Shown: piece after piece, positions 9,017-18,247 of the stretch | Position numbering within the stretch: position 1 is the stretch's first letter | Layout: every line of letters begins with the position of its first letter | Origin: Caulobacter sp. FWC2 | GTDB lineage: Bacteria; Pseudomonadota; Alphaproteobacteria; Caulobacterales; Caulobacteraceae | NCBI RefSeq assembly: GCF_002742625.1 | Contig: NZ_PEBF01000001.1 | Location: 2,232,001 to 2,296,000, forward strand | Length of the DNA: 64,000 nucleotides | Direction: 5' to 3' | Notes under the pieces: model-generated | Seen by the model: the letters and a program-made list of their open reading frames with translations, nothing else | Databases searched by the model: none | Told to the model about the DNA's origin: nothing | Made by a program: the position numbers and the translations under genes

Positions 9017-9636
9017 ATGCAGCGCATGAAACCGCCAGCCGCCGCCTCGCCGGGGTCCGCCGCGTATGACGCGGCGACGCTGCGGTTCTATGCCGACACT
9101 GCCCGGATTTACACCGCGACCAGACCCGATGGCGTGAGCCGGCATTTGGACGGATTTCTGCAGCGTCTCGCGCCGGGCGCGCGCGTCCTGGAACTGGGGT
9201 GCGGCGACGGTCGAGACAGCGAGGCGATGCTGGCGCGGGGCTTCGACGTCGACGCCACCGATGGGGCCCCGGCGATCGCTCGCGAGGCGTTCGGGTTATG
9301 CGGTTCGACGAACTGGAGGCCGCACAGGCGTATGACGGGATCCTGGCCAATGCCAGTCTGCTGCACGCGCCCAGGTCCGCGCTGACGGATATCCTGTCGC
9401 GCCTCTTCCGAGCTTTGAGGCCGGGCGGCGTTCATCTCGCCAGTTTCAAGGTCGGTGACGCCGAAGGTCGCGATGGCCTGGGGCGTTACTTCAACTATCT
9501 GTCGGGCGACGCGGTGGAGGCCGCTTATCGCGGCGCGGCGGACTGGGAGATCCTGTCCATCAACGACTATGTGGGCGGCGACTATGAAGGCAGCCAGCGG
9601 CCTTGGGTCGTCATCACCGCGCGTAGGCCTGTCTAA
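9017..9636 (+). pseudogene. SAM-dependent methyltransferase, frameshifted (broken)
   Basis: Two frames together make one class I methyltransferase of about 200 aa. The first (from 9017) carries the SAM-binding loop VLELGCGDGRDSE and the motif II aspartate (VDATDGAPAIAREA), then runs into unrelated sequence ending at 9385. The second frame, one register away, resumes at about 9292 with VRVMRFDELEAAQAYDGILA, NASLLHAPR, RALRPGGVHLASFK and ends at 9636. Related proteins have roughly 6-8 residues between these blocks, so a small deletion not divisible by three, near 9285-9292, best explains the break. The function of the intact parent (tellurite-resistance-like or Tam-like methyltransferase) is not known. 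An assembly error is possible. Confidence 0.75.
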
Positions 9637-9676
9637 GGGCTAACCGCACGTTCGACGCCAACCGGAACCAGACCGG

Positions 9677-10327
9677 TTACCAGGCGGCCGCGCGACCGTT
9701 CGCCAGGCCTGCTCTGAACAGCCGCCGTGCGGCCTTCTCGCCGCCCTTGACGATCACGGGCTTCTCCGCGCCGCGCAGAAGGGGCAGGTCGTCGAGGCTG
9801 TCGGTATAGGCATAGGCCCAGCGCGCGCCATGGCCGGCCTCGGCCAGGGCCTGGCATTTGCGCTGGTTACGGCAGTGGACGTCGGCGACCCAGCCGCCGC
9901 CGCGGTGCTTCAGGGAGGTGCCCAGCACCTCGATCGGATGGCCGAGCGGGCCGATCAGGGCCTGCGCCAGGATGGCCGGCGCGGCCGTGACCACCACGAC
10001 GCGGTCGCCGGCCTTAAGATGCGCTTCCAGCGCCGCGAGCCCTCCAGCGCGCCAGGCGAGGGCGCTGTCGCCGGCCCGGAAGGTGTCGCCGAACCGCGCG
10101 CACGACTCGCGTAGGGCGCGTTCGCTCAAGCCCGCCGTCGCGATCCAAAGCAGGATGGACGCGCCAAGCCGGCGCGTACGCGGAATCATCACCAGCGGGG
10201 CGGCGAACGGGGCGACCGCCAGTACCGCCAGGGCGCGCAGGGGAGAGCGCTTGACCCGCCCCCAGAGCCACAAGCCCGTGGAGTCGCCGTCCAGCAAGGT
10301 TCCGTCCAGATCGAAGACCGCGAGCAT
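9677..10327 (-). CDS. HAD-superfamily phosphatase (HAD-IB, SerB-like)
   Basis: A 216-aa haloacid-dehalogenase hydrolase. The N-terminal motif FDLDGTLLDGDS holds the catalytic aspartate nucleophile and acid/base (D6, D8). Motif II is VVVVTAAPA, followed by a lysine in the CRNQRKCQAL region, and motif III is YTDSLDDLPLL. A helical cap (about residues 20-95) fits the HAD-IB group that includes phosphoserine phosphatase and lysophospholipid phosphatases. The substrate cannot be told from sequence. It is divergent from rpsB and convergent with the broken methyltransferase. No partner genes suggest a pathway. Confidence 0.8.
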   Translation of the reverse strand: MLAVFDLDGTLLDGDSTGLWLWGRVKRSPLRALAVLAVAPFAAPLVMIPRTRRLGASILLWIATAGLSERALRESCARFGDTFRAGDSALAWRAGGLAALEAHLKAGDRVVVVTAAPAILAQALIGPLGHPIEVLGTSLKHRGGGWVADVHCRNQRKCQALAEAGHGARWAYAYTDSLDDLPLLRGAEKPVIVKGGEKAARRLFRAGLANGRAAAW

Positions 10328-10683
10328 GACGTCCTCCAGCTATGCCGTTTACAACGACGACGTCGGACCGATTGGGCCACATCACTATGTCGGTACGGCG
10401 ACGGTTTTCCGGTCGTCCTGTGGAGGGACGGTGGATGCTGGCCCGTTTCGGGGACGGATCTTGCGGACGTCGCCGTCACGACGGATCAAGCGTGCGGACG
10501 CGCTGATCCTTACGGCCAGGGCTTGCTTTTTCTCCGCTGAGAGACTATCTGCGCGGCCATTCCACACGTGGACGTTCGGTTGCACCGGGGAGACATCCCG
10601 GCGTCGCCGTTCCGGTCCCGCTCCAGAATGGTCTGGAACGGGGGTGTCCGCGGAGGTTCAACCGGAAAAAGGATATAGGCCCG
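10328..10683 (+). promoter_or_regulatory. rpsB promoter and leader region
   Basis: This 356-base gap between the divergent HAD gene and rpsB has no gene. A possible promoter is TTGCTT (10523-10528) and CTATCT (10545-10550) with a 16-base spacer. The leader then holds an inverted repeat with two competing pairings: CCGTTCC (10607-10613) with GGAACGG (10635-10641), or TCCAGA (10622-10627) with TCTGGA (10632-10637). In many bacteria S2 represses its own operon through the rpsB leader, so this hairpin is a candidate site, but that is inference. Confidence 0.4.
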
Positions 10684-11577
10684 ATGGCTCTTCCCGAATT
10701 CTCCATGCGTCAGCTCCTGGAAGCCGGCGCCCACTTTGGTCACCAGACGCACCGCTGGAACCCGAAGATGGACCGCTACATCTTCGGCTCGCGCTCGAAC
10801 ATCCACATCATCGACCTGTCGCAGTCGATCCCGCTGCTGCACCAGGCCCTGGTGAAGGTCCGTGAAGTCGCCGCCGCCGGTGGCCGCGTGCTGTTCGTCG
10901 GCACCAAGCGCCAGGCCAGCGACCCGGTCGCCACGGCCGCCAAGCGCTGCGCCCAGTATTACGTGAACCACCGCTGGCTCGGCGGCACCCTGACCAACTG
11001 GCGCACCGTTTCGGGCTCGATCGCTCGTCTGCGCGAGCTGGAAGGCGTCCTGGCCGGCGAAGGCCAAGGCCGTTCCAAGAAGGAACTGCTGCAGCTGACC
11101 CGCGAACGCGACAAGCTGGAACTGTCGCTGGGCGGCATCAAGGACATGGGCGGCATCCCCGACATCATGTTCGTGATCGACACCAACAAGGAAGCGATCG
11201 CGATCCTGGAAGCCCGCAAGCTGAACATCCCGGTCGTCGCCATCCTCGACACCAACTGCGATCCGGACGGCATCACCTACCCGATCCCGGGTAACGACGA
11301 CGCCGCCCGCGCGCTGCAACTGTATTGCGACCTGATCGCCGACGCCGTCCTGGACGGCCTGGCCGCTGGCCAAGCCGGCTCGGGCGTCGACCTGGGCGCC
11401 GCCGTGAACCCGACCGAGCCGGCCCTGGCTCGCGCTCTGGCTCCGGAACCGGCCCCGGCCGCTGCTGTCGAAGCGACTCCCGCCGTCGAAGCCGCGCCGG
11501 AAGCTGCTGTTGAAGCCGCTCCGGAAGCGCCGGTTGAAGCCGTCGCCGAAGCTGCTCCGGAATCGGCCGAAGGCTGA
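10684..11577 (+). CDS. rpsB: 30S ribosomal protein S2
   Basis: Small-subunit ribosomal protein S2, needed for late 30S assembly and for S1 binding. The start [20 protein letters not shown] is the family N-terminus, and [22 protein letters not shown] and DTNCDPDGI(T)YPIPGNDDA are the S2 signatures. The 297 aa exceed the usual ~240 because of a C-terminal tail (about 243-297) of repeated A/P/V/E blocks such as [10 protein letters not shown], common in alphaproteobacteria. The gene is first in the rpsB-tsf-pyrH-frr order. Confidence 0.98.
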   Translation: MALPEFSMRQLLEAGAHFGHQTHRWNPKMDRYIFGSRSNIHIIDLSQSIPLLHQALVKVREVAAAGGRVLFVGTKRQASDPVATAAKRCAQYYVNHRWLGGTLTNWRTVSGSIARLRELEGVLAGEGQGRSKKELLQLTRERDKLELSLGGIKDMGGIPDIMFVIDTNKEAIAILEARKLNIPVVAILDTNCDPDGITYPIPGNDDAARALQLYCDLIADAVLDGLAAGQAGSGVDLGAAVNPTEPALARALAPEPAPAAAVEATPAVEAAPEAAVEAAPEAPVEAVAEAAPESAEG

Positions 11578-11587
11578 TTTCCCACGC

Positions 11588-11702
11588 GCCTCCCTCCTGG
11601 CTTGGCTGGGGTCGGGAGGCCGTCGCGACCCTGACATGCGACCGGGCTAAAAGCCCGGTCGCTACTCTTTGTGGATTAGGCGGGCGACAAGCCCGGTCGC
11701 TA
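11588..11702 (+). repeat. Inverted and direct repeats between rpsB and tsf
   Basis: Three elements lie in this 149-base gap. GCCTCCC (11588-11594) can pair with GGGAGGC (11614-11620). GCGACCGGGC (11638-11647) and GCCCGGTCGC (11653-11662) form a perfect 10-bp stem with a TAAAA loop. A second copy of the right arm, AGCCCGGTCGCTA, is at 11690-11702. There is no T-run, so these look like attenuation or mRNA-processing sites rather than a strong terminator. Confidence 0.6.
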
Positions 11703-11726
11703 ACCGTTTGAATATGGAGATTTTCC

Positions 11727-12665
11727 ATGGCTGAGATCACGGCTGCGCTGGTTAAAGAACTGCGCGAAAAGTCCGGCGTCGGCATGATGGACTGCAAGAA
11801 GGCGCTGTCGGAAAACAACGGCGACATCGAAGCGTCCATCGACTGGCTGCGCGCCAAGGGCCTGTCCAAGGCCGCCAAGAAGGCCGATCGCGCCGCCGCT
11901 GAAGGCCTGGTGGCCATCGCCACGGCCGATCAAGGCGCGGGTGAAACCGCCACGGCCGTCGAAGTGAACGCCGAAACCGACTTCGTGTCGCGCAACGACC
12001 TGTTCCAGGGCGCCGCCCGTCAGATCGCCGGCGCCGCTCTGGGCACCGACGGCTCGGTCGACGCCATCACCGGCGCCAAGCTGGCCGGCGGCGAGAGCGT
12101 GCAGGACCACCTGACCAACCTGATCGCCACGATCGGCGAGAACATGATGGTTCGTCGCGCTGCCAAGCACACCGTCGAGAACGGCGTCGTCGCCTCGTAC
12201 ATCCACAACGCCACCGCGCCGGACCTCGGCCGCATTGGCGTGCTGGTGGCCCTCGAGTCGACCGGCGACAAGGCCGCCCTGCGCGACCTGGGCCGCAAGA
12301 TCGCCATGCACGTCGCCGCGACCGCCCCGCTGTCGCTGTCGCCGGACGATCTGGACCCGGCCGCCATCGAGCGCGAAAAGGCCGTGTTCACCGAGCAGGC
12401 TCTGGAGTCGGGCAAGCCGCCGGCGGTTGTCGAAAAGATGATCGAAGGCCGTATCCGCAAGTTCCTGGAAGAAGTCGTGCTGCTGAAGCAGGCCTTCGTC
12501 ATGAACCCGGATCAGACCGTCGAGCAGCTGGTCGCCGAGACCGGCAAGACCCTGGGCGCGCCGATCGCCGTCAAGGGCTTCACCCGTCTCGCCCTGGGCG
12601 AAGGCGTGGAAAAGAAGCAGGACGACTTCGCCGCCGAAGTCGCTTCGATGACCGGCCAGGCCTAA
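11727..12665 (+). CDS. tsf: Translation elongation factor Ts
   Basis: Guanine-nucleotide exchange factor for EF-Tu. The 312-aa protein has the N-terminal UBA-like domain ([22 protein letters not shown], shown here in parts) with the conserved MMDCK segment, then the TDFVSRND (E/D-T-D-F-V) motif that contacts EF-Tu, and two core subdomains ending in VxSFxR-like [12 protein letters not shown]. It follows rpsB as in most bacteria. A strong terminator follows it, so pyrH probably has its own promoter. Confidence 0.98.
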   Translation: MAEITAALVKELREKSGVGMMDCKKALSENNGDIEASIDWLRAKGLSKAAKKADRAAAEGLVAIATADQGAGETATAVEVNAETDFVSRNDLFQGAARQIAGAALGTDGSVDAITGAKLAGGESVQDHLTNLIATIGENMMVRRAAKHTVENGVVASYIHNATAPDLGRIGVLVALESTGDKAALRDLGRKIAMHVAATAPLSLSPDDLDPAAIEREKAVFTEQALESGKPPAVVEKMIEGRIRKFLEEVVLLKQAFVMNPDQTVEQLVAETGKTLGAPIAVKGFTRLALGEGVEKKQDDFAAEVASMTGQA

Positions 12666-12705
12666 GGCCTGATCGCCGGGACCCTCGGGACCCGGCACAC
12701 AATCA

Positions 12706-12742
12706 GGGCGCGGCGCGTCTAGACGCGCGCCGCGCCCTTTTT
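12706..12742 (+). terminator. Rho-independent terminator of rpsB-tsf
   Basis: GGGCGCGGCGCGTCT and its near-complement up to 12737 form a long GC-rich stem, followed directly by TTTTT (12738-12742). It lies 41 bases after the tsf stop. This is the clearest terminator in the cluster and separates rpsB-tsf from pyrH and the genes that follow. Confidence 0.9.
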
Positions 12743-12781
12743 GCGCCTGCCGTTCGACACCCCGTCAGAGGGTGAGGACGG

Positions 12782-12824
12782 TTGGCAAAACCCTCCCCAC
12801 TTCTGTAGAACGCACGTATGTGCG
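12782..12824 (+). promoter_or_regulatory. Possible pyrH promoter and dyad
   Basis: TTGGCA (12782-12787) and GTAGAA (12805-12810) are 17 bases apart and lie just after the tsf terminator. The dyad CGCAC-GTAT-GTGCG (12811-12824) follows, near the expected transcription start. Both elements are weak matches; the main reason to expect a promoter here is the terminator upstream. Confidence 0.35.
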
Positions 12825-12851
12825 TGCCGACGACTCAGGAATAGCGGTCCA

Positions 12852-13592
12852 ATGTCCGATACCAGCGCGCCCCAGAAATATCGCCGCATCCTGCTGAAGG
12901 TGTCCGGCGAGGTCCTGATGGGCGACACGCCCTACGGTATCGACACCAACACCGTCCAATCCGTCGCCGACGACGTGGCCGAGATCGTCAAGTCCGGCGT
13001 CGAGCTGTGCCTGGTGATCGGCGGCGGCAACATCTTCCGCGGCATGGCCGGCGCGGCCAAGGGCATGGAGCGGTCTAGCGCCGACTATATGGGCATGCTG
13101 GCGACCGTGATGAACGCCCTGGCCATGCAGGACGCGCTTGAGCGTATCGGCGTCGAGACTCGCGTGCAGTCGGCGATCCCGATGGCCACGGTCTGCGAAC
13201 CCTACATCCGCCGCCGCGCCCAGCGTCACCTTGAGAAGGGGCGCGTCGTGATCTTCGCCGCGGGCACCGGCAACCCGTTCTTCACCACCGACACCGCCGC
13301 GGCCCTGCGCGCCGCCGAGATGCAGTGCGACGCCCTGTTCAAGGGCACCAGCGTCGACGGCGTCTACACGGCCGATCCCAAGAAGGATCCGAAGGCCGAG
13401 CGCTACGATCGCCTGACGTACATGGACGTGCTGGCCAAGGATCTGCGGGTCATGGACGCCTCGGCCGTGGCGCTGATGCGCGACAGCAACATTCCGATCG
13501 TGGTCTTCTCGATCAAGGGGCGCGGCAACCTGCTGACCGTCCTGCGAGGCGAGGGCACCCACACCGTGGTCGCCGCCGACCGCGCCGCCTGA
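12852..13592 (+). CDS. pyrH: UMP kinase
   Basis: Phosphorylates UMP to UDP, the first committed kinase step of pyrimidine nucleotide supply. At 246 aa it has the bacterial amino-acid-kinase fold: [13 protein letters not shown] (phosphate loop), [26 protein letters not shown] (UMP site), [17 protein letters not shown] and [13 protein letters not shown] start at ATG 12852 ([12 protein letters not shown]); an in-frame upstream extension to 12741 has no family similarity. frr follows after 28 bases, the usual pyrH-frr pair. Confidence 0.97.
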   Translation: MSDTSAPQKYRRILLKVSGEVLMGDTPYGIDTNTVQSVADDVAEIVKSGVELCLVIGGGNIFRGMAGAAKGMERSSADYMGMLATVMNALAMQDALERIGVETRVQSAIPMATVCEPYIRRRAQRHLEKGRVVIFAAGTGNPFFTTDTAAALRAAEMQCDALFKGTSVDGVYTADPKKDPKAERYDRLTYMDVLAKDLRVMDASAVALMRDSNIPIVVFSIKGRGNLLTVLRGEGTHTVVAADRAA

Positions 13593-13620
13593 AGATAGAG
13601 AACAGCGAGGAGAGCCCGCC

Positions 13621-14187
13621 ATGGCCGCCGCCGAGAAACCCGTCCTGTCCGGTTATAAGGACCGCATGGAAAAGTCCGTCCTCTCCCTGAAAGAGGATTT
13701 CGCCGGTCTGCGCACCGGTCGCGCGTCTTCCAGCCTGCTCGACCAGATCATGGTCAACGCCTATGGCTCGATGGTGCAGCTGAACACCGTCGCCTCGGTC
13801 AGCGTGCCCGAGCCGCGCCAGATCAATGTCAACGTCTGGGACAAGGGCGTCGTCTCGGCTGTCGAGAAGGCGATCCGCAATTCGGACCTGGGTCTGAACC
13901 CGGTTCTGGAAGGCAACAATCTGCGCATTCCGATCCCGCCGCTGACGGAAGAGCGCCGCAAAGACCTCTCGAAGATCGCCGGAAAGTACGCCGAGGCCCA
14001 GAAGGTCGCCGTGCGCAACATCCGCCGTGACGCCAACGACGACCTCAAGAAGGCCGAGAAGGCTAGCGTCATCAGCGAGGACGATCTGAAGAAGATGGAA
14101 ACCGAGGTCCAGAAGATCACGGACGAGGCCATCAAGCGGATCGACGAGGCCTTGAAAATCAAAGAACAAGAGATCATGCAGGTCTAA
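13621..14187 (+). CDS. frr: Ribosome recycling factor
   Basis: Splits post-termination ribosomes together with EF-G. The 188 aa match the family length. Domain I shows LRTGRAS and the C-terminal helix (RRDANDDLKKAEK, DDLKKMETEVQKITDEA), and the small domain II carries PLTEERRKDLSKIA. A Shine-Dalgarno GAGGAGA precedes the start. It sits between pyrH and uppS, the order found in most proteobacteria. Confidence 0.97.
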   Translation: MAAAEKPVLSGYKDRMEKSVLSLKEDFAGLRTGRASSSLLDQIMVNAYGSMVQLNTVASVSVPEPRQINVNVWDKGVVSAVEKAIRNSDLGLNPVLEGNNLRIPIPPLTEERRKDLSKIAGKYAEAQKVAVRNIRRDANDDLKKAEKASVISEDDLKKMETEVQKITDEAIKRIDEALKIKEQEIMQV

Positions 14188-14237
14188 TCGCCCCTCTTAC
14201 GAGTTGATGGGGGAGCGACGAGGGAAGGTTTAAGCGA

Positions 14238-15017
14238 ATGCCGGCGACCACCGGTCCGCAGAACGTGTCGGGGCGCGCCGGGGGCGAGGCGACCGACCAA
14301 CGTCTGCACGTGGCCATTATCATGGATGGCAACGGCCGCTGGGCGAAACAGCGGGGGATGCCGCGCGTCCTCGGCCATCGCGCCGGGGTCAATGCGCTGA
14401 AGCGGACCGTCGAGGGCGCTCAGGACCAGAACGTCGGTGTTCTGACGGTGTTCGGCTTCTCGACCGAGAACTGGCGCCGGCCGGCGCACGAGGTCTCCGA
14501 GTTGATGAACCTGCTCAAGGCCTATGTCGAATCGGACCTCGAGCGGCTGGCCAAGGCGGGCGTGCGCGTCCGTATCATCGGTCGCCGCTCGGGTCTGTCG
14601 GCCGACATCGCCGAGGTGATCGAGCGGGCCGAGAGGCGCACCGAGGGCAATACCCAGTTCACGCTGCAGGTGGCCTTCAACTACGGCGGCCGGGCCGACA
14701 TCACCGACGCGGCCCGCGCCTTCGCCGAGAAGGTCGAGCGCGGCGAGGTCAAGGCCTCGGACCTGACCGAAGAGACCTTCGAGCGCTTCCTGTCGACCGC
14801 CTCGGCGCCGGCGCCGGACCTGATCGTGCGCACCAGTGGCGAGCGCCGCATCTCGAACTTCCTGCTCTGGGAATGCGCCTACGCCGAGCTCGTCTTCCAG
14901 GACGTGCTGTGGCCCGACTACGGGCCTGAGGCCCTGGCGGCGGCCATCGCCGAATATCGCCGTCGTGATCGACGCTACGGAGGGGTCGCTGCCGATGACG
15001 TCGCCGTCGCCGGCTAA
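14238..15017 (+). CDS. uppS: Undecaprenyl diphosphate synthase
   Basis: Cis-prenyltransferase that builds the C55 lipid carrier for peptidoglycan and O-antigen. The 259-aa protein has HVAIIMDGNGRWAKQRG with the catalytic aspartate, GHRAGVN, FGFSTENWRRP, FNYGGRADI and the C-terminal signature RTSGERRISNFLLWE. The first about 25 residues are a variable extension. The 3' end overlaps cdsA by 23 bases, so the two are likely translationally coupled. Confidence 0.97.
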   Translation: MPATTGPQNVSGRAGGEATDQRLHVAIIMDGNGRWAKQRGMPRVLGHRAGVNALKRTVEGAQDQNVGVLTVFGFSTENWRRPAHEVSELMNLLKAYVESDLERLAKAGVRVRIIGRRSGLSADIAEVIERAERRTEGNTQFTLQVAFNYGGRADITDAARAFAEKVERGEVKASDLTEETFERFLSTASAPAPDLIVRTSGERRISNFLLWECAYAELVFQDVLWPDYGPEALAAAIAEYRRRDRRYGGVAADDVAVAG

Positions 15018-15825
15018 GCGCTTCAACTGGAGTAACCTGAAGACGCGCGTGGTTTCGGCCACCGTGCTCGTGCCTATGGTCGTGGCCGCCGTCTGGCTGG
15101 GGAACTTCTGGTTCCTGGCCCTGGCCCTGGTCTGTACGGCGCTGCTGGCGCGCGAGTGGGGCAAGATCAGCGCACCCAAGTCACCCAACGCCGTTGGCGC
15201 CGTGGTCGGCCTGTTCTGCGCGGTCGCCGTCATCGCCGCCTACCTGCATCAATTCCTCATCGCCTGGTCGGTCGTGCTGGCGGGCGCCTTCCTGGCCGGC
15301 TTGATCGCGCGCGGCGCGGTGGAGCGTCGGGCCGACGCGGCTTATGGCGTCGTCTATATAGCACCGGCGGTCATCGCCCTGGTCTGGATCCGTTCGTTGC
15401 CCTCGGATGGTCTCTGGTGGACGCTGCTGCTGTTCGTGGTCACCTGGTTCGCCGACATCTTCGCCTATGTGACCGGCAGCATCTTCAAGGGGCCGAAGCT
15501 GTGGCCCCAGATCTCGCCCAACAAGACCTGGGCGGGTTTCGTCGGCGGCCTGGTGGCGGCGACGATCGGCGCGGTTCTGGTGGCGCATTTCGCCCATCTG
15601 AAGCTGGTCTGGCCCGCGGCGGCCCTGATCGGCTTCCTGGGCGGCCTGGCGACCATGGCCGGCGACCTTTGGGAGTCGATCCTCAAGCGCCGCTTCGGGG
15701 TCAAGGACAGCGGCGACATCATCCCGGGCCATGGCGGCCTGCTGGATCGCGTCGACGGCCTGATGTTCGCGGCGATCGTCATCGCCGCCGTCCGGCTGGT
15801 CGACCACTTGGGATGGGCGCATTGA
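14995..15825 (+). CDS. cdsA: Phosphatidate cytidylyltransferase (CDP-diglyceride synthase)
   Basis: Makes CDP-diacylglycerol from CTP and phosphatidic acid, the entry to bacterial phospholipids, at the inner membrane. The 276-aa protein has about seven to eight hydrophobic helices and the family signature near its end: [19 protein letters not shown] with GGLLDRVDG. The segment [13 protein letters not shown] is also conserved. I start at ATG 14995 ([12 protein letters not shown]), within the end of uppS. The stop overlaps dxr by 13 bases. Confidence 0.96.
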   Translation: MTSPSPAKRFNWSNLKTRVVSATVLVPMVVAAVWLGNFWFLALALVCTALLAREWGKISAPKSPNAVGAVVGLFCAVAVIAAYLHQFLIAWSVVLAGAFLAGLIARGAVERRADAAYGVVYIAPAVIALVWIRSLPSDGLWWTLLLFVVTWFADIFAYVTGSIFKGPKLWPQISPNKTWAGFVGGLVAATIGAVLVAHFAHLKLVWPAAALIGFLGGLATMAGDLWESILKRRFGVKDSGDIIPGHGGLLDRVDGLMFAAIVIAAVRLVDHLGWAH

Positions 15826-17012
15826 CCTTACCCCGCAAGGTGGTGGTGCTGGGCTCGACCGGATCGATCGGCCTTTCGACCTTGAGCCTGTTCGAAGAGT
15901 CCGGCGTCGAGATCGAGATTCTGGCCCTGACGGCCGGCCGCAATGTGGAGCGGCTGATCGAGCAGGCCCGCCGCTGGACGCCGCAGGTCGCGGTCATTGA
16001 GGACGAAACCAAGTTTCAGGCGCTGAAGGAAGGCTTGGCCGGAACCAGCGTGCGGCCCGCCGCGGGCGCGGCCGCCGTGGCCGAGGCCGCCGCCATGGGC
16101 GCGGACTGGGTGATGTCGGCCATCGTCGGCGCGGCCGGCCTGGCGCCGACGGTGGCGGCGGCTCGCACGGGCGCGATCATAGCCCTGGCCAACAAGGAGA
16201 GCCTCGTTTGCGCTGGTCCAGCCTTGCTGGCCATCGCCCAGTCGGCCGGCGGCTCGGTGATCCCGGTCGATTCCGAGCATTCGGCCATCTTCCAGGTGCT
16301 GCAGCCGGCGTGCGCCCATCGTGTGGCGCGATTGATCCTCACCGCGTCCGGCGGGCCTTTCCGCACCTGGGACAAGGTCGCCATGGCGGCGGCGACGCCG
16401 GAGCAGGCCATCGCCCACCCGAACTGGAGCATGGGCGCCAAGATTTCGGTCGATTCCGCGACGATGATGAACAAGGGGCTCGAGATGATCGAAGCCTCCT
16501 ACCTGTTCGGAACGTCCGAGGACCGCATTGACGTCGTGATCCATCCCCAGTCCGTCATCCATAGCCTGGTGGAATACGCCGACGGCTCGACCCTGGCCCA
16601 GCTGGGGCCGCCGGACATGCGCGCCCCGATCGCCTGCGCCTTCGCCTGGCCGGACCGCCTGCCGTGGCCTGCGCCCCGCCTCGATCTGGCCGCCTACGGA
16701 CAGCTGACGTTCGAATCACCCGACCTGGATCGCTTCCCATCGATCGGAATCGCCCGCGAGGCGCTGCGCCTGGGCGGAGGCGCGCCAACGGCCATGAATG
16801 CGGCCAATGAGGTCGCCGTCGCTGCTTTCCTTGACCGGCGGATTGGCTTTCTTGATATTGCCGCCTCGGTGGCGGGAACCCTTGAGCGTATGAACAGTCT
16901 GGGCAACCTCGCCGTGGCGGAAAGTGACGCTGTCGATAATGCGATGATGATCGACGCCAGCGCTCGCCGCATTGCGGCCGAGGTTGTCGCGCAAAAGCAT
17001 CGCCGGCTCTGA
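15813..17012 (+). CDS. dxr: 1-deoxy-D-xylulose 5-phosphate reductoisomerase
   Basis: Converts DXP to MEP with NADPH, the committed step of the non-mevalonate isoprenoid pathway that feeds UppS. The 399-aa protein has the NADPH loop GSTGSIG near the N-terminus, [11 protein letters not shown], the metal and substrate segment [40 protein letters not shown] and the C-terminal [11 protein letters not shown] helix. I start at ATG 15813 ([14 protein letters not shown]), which overlaps the cdsA stop. Confidence 0.97.
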   Translation: MGALTLPRKVVVLGSTGSIGLSTLSLFEESGVEIEILALTAGRNVERLIEQARRWTPQVAVIEDETKFQALKEGLAGTSVRPAAGAAAVAEAAAMGADWVMSAIVGAAGLAPTVAAARTGAIIALANKESLVCAGPALLAIAQSAGGSVIPVDSEHSAIFQVLQPACAHRVARLILTASGGPFRTWDKVAMAAATPEQAIAHPNWSMGAKISVDSATMMNKGLEMIEASYLFGTSEDRIDVVIHPQSVIHSLVEYADGSTLAQLGPPDMRAPIACAFAWPDRLPWPAPRLDLAAYGQLTFESPDLDRFPSIGIAREALRLGGGAPTAMNAANEVAVAAFLDRRIGFLDIAASVAGTLERMNSLGNLAVAESDAVDNAMMIDASARRIAAEVVAQKHRRL

Positions 17013-17033
17013 TCCGGGGGACCGGCCAACCTT

Positions 17034-18230
17034 ATGACTGACGTCTTGATCTTCATCCTGTCCACGGCCTTCGTGCTGTCCGTCGTGGTGACCATCCACG
17101 AGCTGGGGCACTACTGGGCCGCGCGGGCTTGCGGGGTCGCCATCGACTGCTTCTCGATCGGCTTTGGCCCGCCGTTGCTGTCCTGGCGGGATAAGCACGG
17201 CGTCGAGTGGCGCGTGGCCTCGATCCCCCTGGGCGGCTATGTCCGCTTCTCCGGCGACGAAAACGCCGCCAGCGTGCCCGACCAGGACAACCTCGCCGCC
17301 ATGCGCGACTCGATCGTGCGGCGCGAGGGCGAGGAGGGGGTCTCCAAATACTTCCATTTCAAGCCGGTTTGGCAGCGGGCGATCATCGCCGTGGCCGGTC
17401 CGGCGTCGAACTTCGTCCTGGCCATCCTGATCATGGCCGTTTTCCTGGTGCTGATCGGCACGCCGCAGCGCGCCGCCAGCGTCAACGGCGTTGTGCCGGG
17501 CGGCGCGGCCGCCGTGGCCGGCTTCAAGAAGGGTGACGTCATCGTCGCCGCTGACGGCCGCAAGATCGGCACGTTCCAGGATCTGCAAGGCTATGTCTCG
17601 CTGCGCGCCAATCTGCCGATCGACTTCACGGTCAAGCGGGGCGCCCAGCAGGTTCACCTCACCGCCACGCCTCGCCTGGTCGAAATCAACGACAAGATCA
17701 GCGGCCGCATGAAGACTGGGCAGCTGGGCATCGAGAACGCCGGGATCACCCAGTTCAAGCGCTCCAGCGTCCTGGCCGCTATTCCCGACGCCACGGTCGA
17801 GGTCTGGGGCATGATCAAGACGATCGGCTTCTATCTGGGTCGTCTCGTCACGGGTCAGATGCCCGCCGACCAGATCAGCGGCCTGATCGGCATCGGCCAC
17901 ACCGCCGGCGCGGTGACCAAGGCCAGCGCCGCCGGCGCGCCCGACGTGGCCACCATGGCGCTGCGGGTCTTCATCTCGTCCATGCTGCTGATCGCCAGCC
18001 TGTCGGTCAGCATCGGCTTCATGAATCTGCTGCCGATCCCGGTCCTCGATGGCGGACATCTCTTGATGTACGCCTATGAGGCCGTGGCCAAGCGGCCTCT
18101 ACGGGCGGATTTCCAGGCGGCGGGCTTCCGTGCGGGGCTTGCCTTGATCCTGGGTTTCATGCTGTTCGCGGCGTGGAACGACCTCAACCGCTACGACGTG
18201 TTCAAATTCATCGGCGGCCTGTTCACGTGA
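17034..18230 (+). CDS. mmpA: Site-2 zinc metalloprotease, RseP/MmpA family
   Basis: Intramembrane protease that cuts transmembrane segments of regulatory substrates. In Caulobacter the homologue MmpA releases PodJ during the cell cycle; in other bacteria RseP degrades anti-sigma RseA. The 398 aa contain HELGH (H22, E23, H26) in the first helix, a PDZ domain (about 125-200, VVPGGAAAVAGFKKGD), and the third zinc ligand in MNLLPIPVLDGGH. The single PDZ-sized region is shorter than the two PDZ domains of E. coli RseP. It lies between dxr and bamA as in most proteobacteria. Confidence 0.93.
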   Translation: MTDVLIFILSTAFVLSVVVTIHELGHYWAARACGVAIDCFSIGFGPPLLSWRDKHGVEWRVASIPLGGYVRFSGDENAASVPDQDNLAAMRDSIVRREGEEGVSKYFHFKPVWQRAIIAVAGPASNFVLAILIMAVFLVLIGTPQRAASVNGVVPGGAAAVAGFKKGDVIVAADGRKIGTFQDLQGYVSLRANLPIDFTVKRGAQQVHLTATPRLVEINDKISGRMKTGQLGIENAGITQFKRSSVLAAIPDATVEVWGMIKTIGFYLGRLVTGQMPADQISGLIGIGHTAGAVTKASAAGAPDVATMALRVFISSMLLIASLSVSIGFMNLLPIPVLDGGHLLMYAYEAVAKRPLRADFQAAGFRAGLALILGFMLFAAWNDLNRYDVFKFIGGLFT

Positions 18231-18247
18231 ACGCCCGCTCTTCGTCC

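Noticed and set aside
8652..9069. Plus-strand frames in the gap before the broken methyltransferase
   Set aside because: They overlap each other, lack a Shine-Dalgarno and show only low-complexity Arg/Gly-rich translations.
12741..12851. N-terminal extension of pyrH
   Set aside because: It would translate the tsf terminator tail and promoter region and has no similarity to UMP kinases.
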